Positions 15,591 to 21,133 of a stretch of DNA of 21,133 nt are shown piece after piece. The notes beneath the pieces are model-generated. The model was not told where the DNA came from. It searched no databases and was given only the letters and a program-made list of their open reading frames with translations. Source of the stretch: an uncultured Muribaculum sp. (lineage in GTDB: Bacteria > Bacteroidota > Bacteroidia > Bacteroidales > Muribaculaceae); NCBI GenBank assembly GCA_910578785.1, contig CAJTSJ010000042.1, positions 1 to 21,133 of the forward strand, written 5' to 3'. Each line of letters opens with the position of its first letter. Within the stretch, counting starts at the first letter, position 1. The position numbers and the translations under genes were made by a program.

Positions 15591-16403
15591 ATGCGTAAAT
15601 CAATTTATATTGCTTTGTCGGTTCTGGCTTTAGCGTTTACATTTACGTCGTGCGGCGAATATCAGAAGATACTCAAAAGCAACGACAATGATGCAAAGCT
15701 TGAATTTGCCAAGCGTGCGTTTGAAAAGAAAAAATATACTCAGGCGGCCACGGTGCTTACTGATGTCGTTACCACCTTCAAGGGTACCAAGCATGCCGAA
15801 GAATCGTTGTATCTGCTGGCTTTGAGCCACTACGAAAACAAGGACTACTACAATTCCGGAGCTTATTTCCGCACATATTATAGCCGTTACCCCAAGGGAA
15901 AATATGCTGAAATGGCGCGTTTCTACTGCGGTTACGGATACTATCTCGATTCGCCCGAGCCCCAGCTTGACCAGAGCGAGACGGTAAAGGCCATAGAAGA
16001 GCTTCAGGCTTTTCTTGACTATTTCCCGAAGAGCGACAAGGTGCCTGTGGCGCAGCAGGCTATATTCGAGCTGCAGGATAAGCTGACGCTCAAGGAACTG
16101 CAGAACGCCCAGCTGTACTACAACCTTGGCAACTATCTCGGCAATAATTATGAGTCGGCCGTGGTGGTGGCAAAGAACGCTATCAAGAATTATCCTTACT
16201 CCAAATATAAGGAGGAGCTGGAGATGCTGGTGCTTAAATCACGCTTCCAGGAGGCCAGCTATAGCGTAGAGGAGAAGAAGGCAGACCGCTTCCGCGACGT
16301 GATTGACGAATATTATTCGTTTGTCAACAACTGGCCTGAGTCGGAGAACCTTAAGGAGGCCGAGAACATCTTCAAGATTGCTCAGAAATACGTAAAAGAA
16401 TAA
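15591..16403 (+). CDS. bamD: Outer membrane protein assembly factor BamD
   Basis: BamD is the essential TPR lipoprotein of the BAM complex that inserts beta-barrel proteins into the outer membrane together with BamA. The 270-residue protein has a lipoprotein signal with the lipid-modified Cys at 21 (FTSCGEY). TPR-like helix pairs then run through the protein, including LEFAKRAFEKKKYTQAATVL (37-56), AEESLYLLALSHYENKDYYN (about 68-87) with its FRTYYSRYPKGKYA continuation, and ELQAFLDYFPKSD. Length is within the family range. It opens the bamD-rpoZ-rpsO cluster and is divergent from the PASTA gene. The call is firm. Confidence 0.95.
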   Translation: MRKSIYIALSVLALAFTFTSCGEYQKILKSNDNDAKLEFAKRAFEKKKYTQAATVLTDVVTTFKGTKHAEESLYLLALSHYENKDYYNSGAYFRTYYSRYPKGKYAEMARFYCGYGYYLDSPEPQLDQSETVKAIEELQAFLDYFPKSDKVPVAQQAIFELQDKLTLKELQNAQLYYNLGNYLGNNYESAVVVAKNAIKNYPYSKYKEELEMLVLKSRFQEASYSVEEKKADRFRDVIDEYYSFVNNWPESENLKEAENIFKIAQKYVKE

Positions 16404-16421
16404 TAATCAATATACTCAGTA

Positions 16422-16754
16422 ATGGACTACAAGAAATCCAACGCACCTCTTAACACCACAACCCGCGACCTTATCAAAATGTCGGAGGACACGGGCAACA
16501 TTTACGAAACAGTGTGCATCATCGCCAAGCGTGCCAATCAGATAGCGGGCGAAATGAAGCATGACCTCGAGAAAAAACTTCAGGAGTTTGCGTCGCTCAA
16601 CGACAATCTTGAGGAAATCTCGGAGAACCGCGAGCAGATTGAGATATCCCGCTACTATGAGAAGTTGCCGAAGCCTACTTTGATAGCTACTCAGGAGTAC
16701 ATAGAGGGCAAGATCCATTTCCGCAATCCGTCGAAAGATAAAAATCTCGACTAA
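16422..16754 (+). CDS. rpoZ: DNA-directed RNA polymerase omega subunit (Bacteroidetes Rpb6-like type)
   Basis: This 110-residue protein is the Bacteroidetes form of omega, the small subunit that binds beta-prime and aids RNA polymerase assembly. The N-terminal part contains TTTRDLIKMSEDTGNIYETV (13-32) and IIAKRANQIAGEMKHDLEKK, matching the helical core of omega/Rpb6 in which the AxxRAxQI stretch contacts beta-prime. The rest (about 60-110) is a lineage-specific extension with an acidic middle and YYEKLPKPTLIATQEYIEGKI. It follows bamD by 18 nt and is probably co-transcribed with it; this bamD-omega adjacency is typical of the order. The promoter of rpsO begins just after its stop codon. Confidence 0.88.
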   Translation: MDYKKSNAPLNTTTRDLIKMSEDTGNIYETVCIIAKRANQIAGEMKHDLEKKLQEFASLNDNLEEISENREQIEISRYYEKLPKPTLIATQEYIEGKIHFRNPSKDKNLD

Positions 16755-16757
16755 TCT

Positions 16758-16789
16758 TTTGCGTGATTTAATAAAAAGACTTAACTTTG
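16758..16789 (+). promoter_or_regulatory. Promoter of rpsO (TTTG - 20 nt - TAACTTTG)
   Basis: A TTTG -33 box (16758-16761) and a TAACTTTG -7 box (16782-16789) are separated by exactly 20 nt, a full match to the Bacteroidetes housekeeping promoter. Transcription would start near 16794, leaving a leader of about 57 nt. The -33 box starts 3 nt after the rpoZ stop, so rpsO can be expressed separately from bamD-rpoZ. Confidence 0.85.
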
Positions 16790-16850
16790 TGCGCCCAAAA
16801 ATGGGTGTCATATTAAATCAATATTATTAACCACTTTAACTCTCGTAAGA

Positions 16851-17126
16851 ATGCATCTTAATTCTGAAGAAAAAGTAAACATCTTTGAGAAATACGGTAA
16901 GGGCAAGACTGATACTGGCTCACCTGAAGCTCAGATAGCATTATTCTCGGTTCGTATTGCTCATTTGACTGAACATCTTAAGTCAAATCACAAAGATTAT
17001 ACTACTGCGCGAGCTCTGAAGGCACTTGTAGGTAAGCGTCGTCGCCTCCTTGACTATCTGATCAAGAAGGACATCAACCGCTACCGCGCAATTATCGCAC
17101 AGAAGGAGCTTGGTATCCGCAAGTAA
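16851..17126 (+). CDS. rpsO: 30S ribosomal protein S15
   Basis: S15 is a primary 16S rRNA-binding protein of the small-subunit platform and contacts helices 20-22. The 91-residue product has the usual length and all landmarks: YGKGKTDTGSPEAQIALFS (15-33), the loop HLKSNHKDYTTARALKALVG (40-59) that grips the rRNA junction, and KRRRLLDYL (60-68). It has its own strong promoter and is closed by a strong terminator, so it forms a single-gene unit at the end of the bamD-rpoZ cluster. The leader of about 57 nt is long enough for autoregulation as known for other S15 genes, but I could not identify a specific site. Confidence 0.97.
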   Translation: MHLNSEEKVNIFEKYGKGKTDTGSPEAQIALFSVRIAHLTEHLKSNHKDYTTARALKALVGKRRRLLDYLIKKDINRYRAIIAQKELGIRK

Positions 17127-17150
17127 GCGACAGTTTGCTTAACGATTACA

Positions 17151-17195
17151 TTAAGAGCCTGCCGGCAAAAGCCGACAGGCTCTTAAATTTTATTA
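17151..17195 (+). terminator. Intrinsic terminator after rpsO
   Basis: Arms 17151-17166 and 17171-17186 are complementary over 16 positions with a single C/A mismatch, around an AAAA loop. A T-rich tract (ATTTTATT) follows directly. The stem starts 24 nt after the rpsO stop. It is the clearest terminator in the window and, being nearly symmetrical, has A-rich flanks on both sides. Confidence 0.92.
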
Positions 17196-17210
17196 AAAAA
17201 TGTTTCCGAG

Positions 17211-17302
17211 GCTCCATTGCAGGGGGTGAAAACGTGCGATAAACTGTAAGCGGAATACGTTCAGCGGTGTTTGCCGTGCAATCCGGGACTGACTGTAACC
17301 CG
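17211..17302 (+). other. Possible structured RNA element or decayed riboswitch before rpsL
   Basis: Between the rpsO terminator and the rpsL promoter lies a stretch richer in GC than its surroundings, with nested complementarity. An outer stem ATTGCA/TGCAAT joins 17216-17221 and 17277-17282, an inner stem AACGT/ACGTT joins 17231-17235 and 17257-17261, and a terminal CGGG/CCCG hairpin is at 17284-17302. The text GGTGAAAA...ACTGTAAGCGG faintly recalls the cobalamin riboswitch core, but the B12 box and other conserved parts are missing and no B12-related gene follows. No promoter reads into it on either strand. Confidence 0.25.
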
Positions 17303-17333
17303 AAAAATTAAGTATAAAAATAACGCGGAAATA

Positions 17334-17365
17334 TTTGCATATTAGATAATTAGTGGCTAACTTTG
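17334..17365 (+). promoter_or_regulatory. Promoter of the rpsL (str) operon (TTTG - 20 nt - TAACTTTG)
   Basis: A TTTG at 17334-17337 and TAACTTTG at 17358-17365 are spaced by exactly 20 nt, the same arrangement and the same -7 box as before rpsO. Transcription would start near 17370, leaving a leader of about 133 nt before rpsL. Confidence 0.87.
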
Positions 17366-17369
17366 CGAA

Positions 17370-17503
17370 GTTTTTGAGAGTAATTGAACGTCAATCTGTC
17401 AATATTGCTGATAATCAGCATGATAGGTGGCGTCTGTGCATATAGAAACAACGCAGTAAAATATAAAGAACAACAATTTAAGTAAAACAAACAAACAACT
17501 AAG
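17370..17503 (+). promoter_or_regulatory. Long 5' leader of the str operon with a hairpin
   Basis: About 133 nt separate the predicted transcription start from the rpsL ATG. The leader contains a perfect 6-bp hairpin TGCTGA-TAA-TCAGCA (17406-17420), and its last 50 nt are A-rich and unstructured, which suits ribosome loading in a phylum without Shine-Dalgarno use. It may take part in feedback control of ribosomal protein synthesis; no known S12 or S7 site could be matched. Confidence 0.45.
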
Positions 17504-17908
17504 ATGCCTACAATTCAGCAATTAGTAAGAAAAGGACGTGTGGCTCTTGAGGATAAGAGTAAGTCACCGGCACTCGACAGCTGCCCGCAGCGTCGTGGTG
17601 TTTGCGTGCGTGTCTACACTACTACTCCTAAAAAGCCTAACTCCGCCATGCGTAAGGTGGCTCGTGTAAGATTGACTAACGGCAAGGAGGTTAACTCCTA
17701 CATCCCCGGTGAAGGCCACAACCTTCAGGAACACTCGATCGTGCTTGTTCGCGGTGGTCGTGTGAAGGACCTTCCTGGTGTTCGTTACCACATCGTTCGC
17801 GGTACGCTCGACACAAGCGGCGTGAAAGACCGTACACAGCGTCGTTCCAAGTATGGAGCTAAGCGTCCGAAACCGGGAGCAGCACCCGCCGCTAAGGGAA
17901 AGAAATAA
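17504..17908 (+). CDS. rpsL: 30S ribosomal protein S12
   Basis: S12 lies at the decoding centre and helps control translational accuracy. The 134-residue protein is of normal length with a conserved core: TTPKKPNSAMRKVARVRL (from about residue 39), GEGHNLQEHS, and GGRVKDLPGVRYHIVRGTLD. The lysines at which streptomycin-resistance changes arise (E. coli K42 and K87) are both the sensitive form here, in PKKPNSA and RVKDLPG. The C-terminus carries a short Lys/Ala/Pro-rich tail (PGAAPAAKGKK). It opens the str operon under a strong promoter. Confidence 0.98.
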   Translation: MPTIQQLVRKGRVALEDKSKSPALDSCPQRRGVCVRVYTTTPKKPNSAMRKVARVRLTNGKEVNSYIPGEGHNLQEHSIVLVRGGRVKDLPGVRYHIVRGTLDTSGVKDRTQRRSKYGAKRPKPGAAPAAKGKK

Positions 17909-18080
17909 TTTAATCGCCTGACGGAAAAGCTGAAGAGATAAACAAAACTCAGTTATCAAAACTCTGTTTTTGATTTATTGGACAAAGCAATTTTAAGGTT
18001 GAGTAAACGAGGCAAGAGAGCCGAGTTGAAGAAGTTAAAAGCTGCCAAGCAACCAAAAACAAAACAATTTTCAAAACAAA
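17909..18080 (+). promoter_or_regulatory. Unusually long rpsL-rpsG intercistronic spacer
   Basis: The 172-nt spacer is much longer than the other gaps in this operon (33, 21 and 49 nt). It has no TAnnTTTG box and no convincing gene, although a TTG-started frame crosses it into rpsG. In E. coli the corresponding spacer is where S7 binds its own mRNA to repress the operon, so a similar control site is plausible by position; I could not match the known structure. Confidence 0.35.
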
Positions 18081-18557
18081 ATGAGAAAAGCAAAACCCAA
18101 AAAGCGGGTGGTTCTACCCGATCCCGTTTTCAACGACGTAAGAGTGTCGAAGTTCGTCAACCACTTGATGTATGACGGTAAGAAAAACACCTCTTACACT
18201 ATATTCTATAGCGCACTTGAGACTGTGAAGTCTAAGATGCCCAACGAGGAGAAAACAGCCCTTGAAATCTGGAAGAAGGCTCTCGAAAACATTACTCCTC
18301 AAGTTGAAGTAAAGTCTCGCCGTGTAGGTGGCGCAACTTTCCAGGTGCCGACTGAGATTCGCCCTGACCGCAAGGAATCCATATCGATGAAAAATATGAT
18401 CCTCTATGCTCGCAAGCGCGGTGGAAAAACTATGGCTGACAAGCTTGCCGCAGAAATCGTTGACGCATACAACGAACAGGGAGGTGCATTCAAGCGCAAA
18501 GAGGACATGCATAAGATGGCTGAAGCTAACCGTGCGTTCGCACACTTCCGCTTCTAA
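18081..18557 (+). CDS. rpsG: 30S ribosomal protein S7
   Basis: S7 is a primary assembly protein of the 30S head that binds the 3' major domain of 16S rRNA near the exit site. The 158-residue product shows PDPVFNDVRVSKFVNHLMYDGKK (residues 13-35, a known signature region), ALENITPQVEVKSRRVGGATFQVP (central beta-arm) and ANRAFAHFRF at the C-terminus. The length fits the short form that lacks the K-12 extension. It lies between rpsL (172 nt) and fusA (33 nt). In many bacteria S7 represses its own operon. Confidence 0.98.
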   Translation: MRKAKPKKRVVLPDPVFNDVRVSKFVNHLMYDGKKNTSYTIFYSALETVKSKMPNEEKTALEIWKKALENITPQVEVKSRRVGGATFQVPTEIRPDRKESISMKNMILYARKRGGKTMADKLAAEIVDAYNEQGGAFKRKEDMHKMAEANRAFAHFRF

Positions 18558-18590
18558 TCTGATTAATGATTCACTAAATCAATATAGATA

Positions 18591-20717
18591 ATGGCAAGTA
18601 AATCCCAAAATTTGCAATATACCCGTAATATCGGTATTATGGCTCATATCGATGCCGGTAAGACTACCACATCGGAGCGCATCCTTTTCTATACCGGTCT
18701 TACCCACAAAATCGGTGAGGTTCATGACGGTGCGGCCACCATGGACTGGATGGAGCAGGAGCAGGAACGCGGTATTACTATCACCTCCGCCGCTACTACG
18801 GCTTTCTGGAAGTATGACGACCAGAAGTATAAAATCAACTTGATTGACACTCCGGGACACGTTGACTTCACAGTGGAAGTTGAGCGTTCGCTTCGTGTGC
18901 TTGACGGTGCTGTCGCTACTTTCTGTGCTGTAGGTGGCGTTGAACCTCAGTCGGAAACTGTATGGCGCCAGGCTGACAAGTATAACGTTCCCCGTATCGG
19001 TTATGTCAACAAGATGGACCGTTCGGGTGCCAACTTCTTCGAAGTAGTTCGTCAGCTCAAGGAAGTGCTCGGAGCTAATCCCTGTCCGATTCAGATACCT
19101 ATCGGCGCCGAGGAAACATTCAAGGGTGTTGTCGACTTGATCAACATGAAGGCCGTTTACTGGCATGACGAGGCTATGGGTGCCGACTATACTTTGGAAG
19201 AAATCCCTGCCGGACTCGTCGGTGAAGCTGAAGAATGGCGCGACAAGATGCTCGAAAAGATCGCTGAATTTGACGATGACCTGATGGCCAAGTATTTCGA
19301 TGATCCTTCGACTATCACTGAAGAAGAAATCCGCAAGGCTCTCCGTAAGGCTACGCTCGCAATGGAAATCGTGCCGATGATTTGCGGTAGCTCATTTAAG
19401 AATAAGGGCGTTCAGCCCCTGCTCAACGCTGTCTGCGCTTATCTGCCCAGCCCGCTCGACGCAGGTGCGGTTGAAGGCCACTCGGTTGAAGATCCCGGCA
19501 AGATCGAGACTCGTGAACCCTCCCCCGAGGCTCCTATGTGTGCCCTCGCGTTCAAGATTGCAACTGACCCGTATGTAGGCCGTCTGTGCTTCTTCCGCGT
19601 TTACTCCGGTAACGTAGAGGCCGGAAGCTACGTGCTCAATAGCCGTTCAGGCAAGAAAGAACGTATCTCCCGCCTGTTCCAGATGCACTCAAACAAGCAG
19701 AACCCCAAGGAAGAAATCGAGTGTGGCGATATAGGTGCCGGCGTAGGTTTCAAGGATATCCGTACAGGTGATACCCTCTGCGCAGAAAATGCTCCTATTG
19801 TGCTTGAAGCTATGGACTTCCCCGATCCCGTTATCGGTATCGCAGTTGAGCCTAAGACTCAGAAGGACCTCGACAAGCTCGGTGTCGGCCTGCAGAAGCT
19901 TGCTGAAGAAGACCCGACATTCCGCGTGCAGACCAACGAAGAGACCGGCCAGACCGTCATCTCTGGTATGGGTGAGCTTCACCTCGATATCATTATCGAC
20001 CGCCTCCGCCGTGAGTTTAAGGTTGAATGTAACCAGGGCCGTCCTCAGGTTACTTATAAGGAATCTATCACTAAGCCCGTTGAACTTCGCGAAGTATTCA
20101 AGAAGCAGACCGGTGGTCGCGGTAAGTTCGCCGACATCATCGTACGCGTTGAGCCTGTCGACGAAGGATTTGAAGGCAACCTTCAGTTCGTTGACGAGGT
20201 AAAGGGCGGTAACATTCCTAAGGAATACATCCCCTCGATTCAGAAGGGCTTCCAGACCGCTATGAAGAACGGTGTGCTCGCAGGATATCCTGTTGAACAG
20301 CTCAAGGTGACTGTAATCGACGGTTCGTTCCACCCGGTTGACTCCGACCAGCTTTCATTCGAGCTTTGCGCTATCCAGGCGTTTAAGAAAGCTTCTGAAA
20401 AAGCAGGTCCCGTGCTTCTTGAGCCTATCATGAAGATTGAAGTCGTGACTCCGGAAGAAAACATGGGTGACGTGATCAGCGACCTTAACAAGCGCCGCGG
20501 TCAGGTAGAAGGTATGGAGACAAGCCGTAGCGGTGCACGTGTGGTTAAGGCCAAGGCGCCTCTTGCCGAAATGTTCGGTTACGTAACAGCGTTGCGTACC
20601 ATCACTTCTGGCCGTGCTACCAGCACAATGACCTTCTCCCACTATGCCGAGGTAAGCTCCTCAATCGCAAAGAACGTTCTGACTGAATGCCAGGGCCGAG
20701 TAGATTTATTGAAATAA
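18591..20717 (+). CDS. fusA: Elongation factor G
   Basis: EF-G is the GTPase that drives tRNA-mRNA translocation and, with RRF, ribosome recycling. The 708-residue protein has all five domains at normal length. The GTPase motifs are AHIDAGKTT (18-26), the switch segment RGITITSAATT, DTPGHVDF (about 86-93) and NKMD. Domain II (about 315-400), domain III from about 410 including EDPTFRVQTNEETGQTV, the domain IV region with GGRGKFADI, and domain V near the end (GYVTALRTITSGRAT) are all present. It is the standard EF-G1 type by its position in the str operon. tuf, which often follows in other phyla, is absent, as is usual for Bacteroidetes. Confidence 0.98.
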   Translation: MASKSQNLQYTRNIGIMAHIDAGKTTTSERILFYTGLTHKIGEVHDGAATMDWMEQEQERGITITSAATTAFWKYDDQKYKINLIDTPGHVDFTVEVERSLRVLDGAVATFCAVGGVEPQSETVWRQADKYNVPRIGYVNKMDRSGANFFEVVRQLKEVLGANPCPIQIPIGAEETFKGVVDLINMKAVYWHDEAMGADYTLEEIPAGLVGEAEEWRDKMLEKIAEFDDDLMAKYFDDPSTITEEEIRKALRKATLAMEIVPMICGSSFKNKGVQPLLNAVCAYLPSPLDAGAVEGHSVEDPGKIETREPSPEAPMCALAFKIATDPYVGRLCFFRVYSGNVEAGSYVLNSRSGKKERISRLFQMHSNKQNPKEEIECGDIGAGVGFKDIRTGDTLCAENAPIVLEAMDFPDPVIGIAVEPKTQKDLDKLGVGLQKLAEEDPTFRVQTNEETGQTVISGMGELHLDIIIDRLRREFKVECNQGRPQVTYKESITKPVELREVFKKQTGGRGKFADIIVRVEPVDEGFEGNLQFVDEVKGGNIPKEYIPSIQKGFQTAMKNGVLAGYPVEQLKVTVIDGSFHPVDSDQLSFELCAIQAFKKASEKAGPVLLEPIMKIEVVTPEENMGDVISDLNKRRGQVEGMETSRSGARVVKAKAPLAEMFGYVTALRTITSGRATSTMTFSHYAEVSSSIAKNVLTECQGRVDLLK

Positions 20718-20738
20718 TACATTATTACATTAAGCAAT

Positions 20739-21044
20739 ATGAGCCAAAAAATCAGAATTAAGCTTAAGTCTTACGATCACAACCTGCTTGACAAGTCGGC
20801 TGAAAAGATTGTAAAAGCAGTTAAGGCTACAGGTGCGGTTATCAGCGGTCCTATACCTCTGCCCACCCACAAGCGCATCTTCACTGTGAACCGCTCGACT
20901 TTCGTAAACAAGAAGTCTCGCGAGCAGTTCCAGCTGTCGGCTTACAAGCGCCTTATCGACATCTACAATTCAAGCGCCAAAACTGTTGACGCCCTTATGA
21001 AGCTCGAGCTTCCCAGCGGCGTGCAGGTGGAAGTAAAGGTTTAA
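20739..21044 (+). CDS. rpsJ: 30S ribosomal protein S10
   Basis: S10 belongs to the 30S head and also serves as the NusE subunit in transcription antitermination. The 101-residue protein carries IRIKLKSYDHNLLDKSAEKI (5-24), GPIPLPTHKRIFTVNRSTFVNKKSREQF (about 37-64, the flexible loop region) and YNSSAKTVDALMKLELPSGV. It follows fusA by 21 nt without a promoter-like box, so str and S10 operons are joined here and read from the rpsL promoter. Confidence 0.98.
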   Translation: MSQKIRIKLKSYDHNLLDKSAEKIVKAVKATGAVISGPIPLPTHKRIFTVNRSTFVNKKSREQFQLSAYKRLIDIYNSSAKTVDALMKLELPSGVQVEVKV

Positions 21045-21093
21045 GCCTCTAAGAGAAAGTAACATTAAAAATTTATTTTAACAATCAAGAGAA

Positions 21094-21133
21094 ATGCCAG
21101 GATTATTAGGAAAGAAAATCGGAATGACATCCG
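21094..21133 (+). CDS. rplC: 50S ribosomal protein L3, N-terminus only
   Basis: The last 40 nt encode MPGLLGKKIGMTS, matching the start of L3 (consensus LGxKxGMT), and continue off the window. The 49-nt gap after rpsJ and the usual S10 operon order (rpsJ-rplC) support the call. Confidence 0.93.
   Translation, partial: MPGLLGKKIGMTS

Noticed and set aside
16791..16808. GCGCCC/GGGTGT hairpin before rpsO as a leader regulator
   Set aside because: Its left arm straddles the predicted transcription start, so much of the stem would not be in the RNA, and it relies on two G-U pairs.
17978..18175. 65-codon Lys-rich frame between rpsL and rpsG
   Set aside because: It needs a TTG start, overlaps the start of rpsG in another frame, and its Lys-rich content follows from the A-rich spacer.
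19689..20333. 214-codon minus-strand frame opposite fusA
   Set aside because: Antisense of a highly conserved gene with strong codon bias; no start context or family.

Overview
The window looks like a core chromosomal segment from a member of the Bacteroidales (Bacteroidota). Several lines point there. The -7 promoter boxes follow the TAnnTTTG pattern of that phylum, twice with a TTTG -33 box exactly 20 nt upstream. Clear Shine-Dalgarno sequences are missing. An RNA polymerase omega subunit of the Bacteroidetes type sits next to BamD, a GH92 glycosidase is present, and the str genes (rpsL-rpsG-fusA) run straight into the S10 operon (rpsJ-rplC) with no tuf between them. Muribaculaceae would fit the moderate GC, but that is a guess.

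Layout. 1-517: no convincing gene; a leftward promoter-like box with an 18-codon ORF. 518-1522 (+): cation diffusion facilitator. 1542-5467 (-): apparent three-gene operon of an octopine/nopaline dehydrogenase-like enzyme, a GH92 alpha-mannosidase and a small exported protein. 5468-5622: divergent intergenic region with opposed promoter boxes and an inverted repeat. 5623-7768 (+): overlapping pair, an unknown lipoprotein and a PagL-like lipid A deacylase. 7775-8443 (-): YczE/YitT-type membrane protein. 8504-13487 (-): tight operon reading acyltransferase, metallophosphoesterase, Tex, FolK. 13602-15336 (-): PASTA membrane protein then RluD-family pseudouridine synthase. 15591-17126 (+): bamD, rpoZ and rpsO, with a strong terminator after rpsO. 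17187-17503: promoter, leader and a possible structured element. 17504-21133 (+): rpsL, rpsG, fusA, rpsJ and the start of rplC.

Most of the window is housekeeping: translation (S15, S12, S7, EF-G, S10, L3), transcription (omega, Tex), rRNA modification (RluD), folate synthesis (FolK) and envelope construction (BamD, acyltransferase, PASTA protein). The accessory part is 518-8443, which carries metal efflux, glycan breakdown and outer-membrane lipid remodelling. I see no CRISPR array, insertion sequence, tRNA, rRNA or phage gene, and no plainly new multi-gene system. The best leads are the lipoprotein/PagL-like pair with a substituted catalytic acid position, the divergent FolK, the dehydrogenase-GH92-exported protein operon, and the structured stretch before rpsL.
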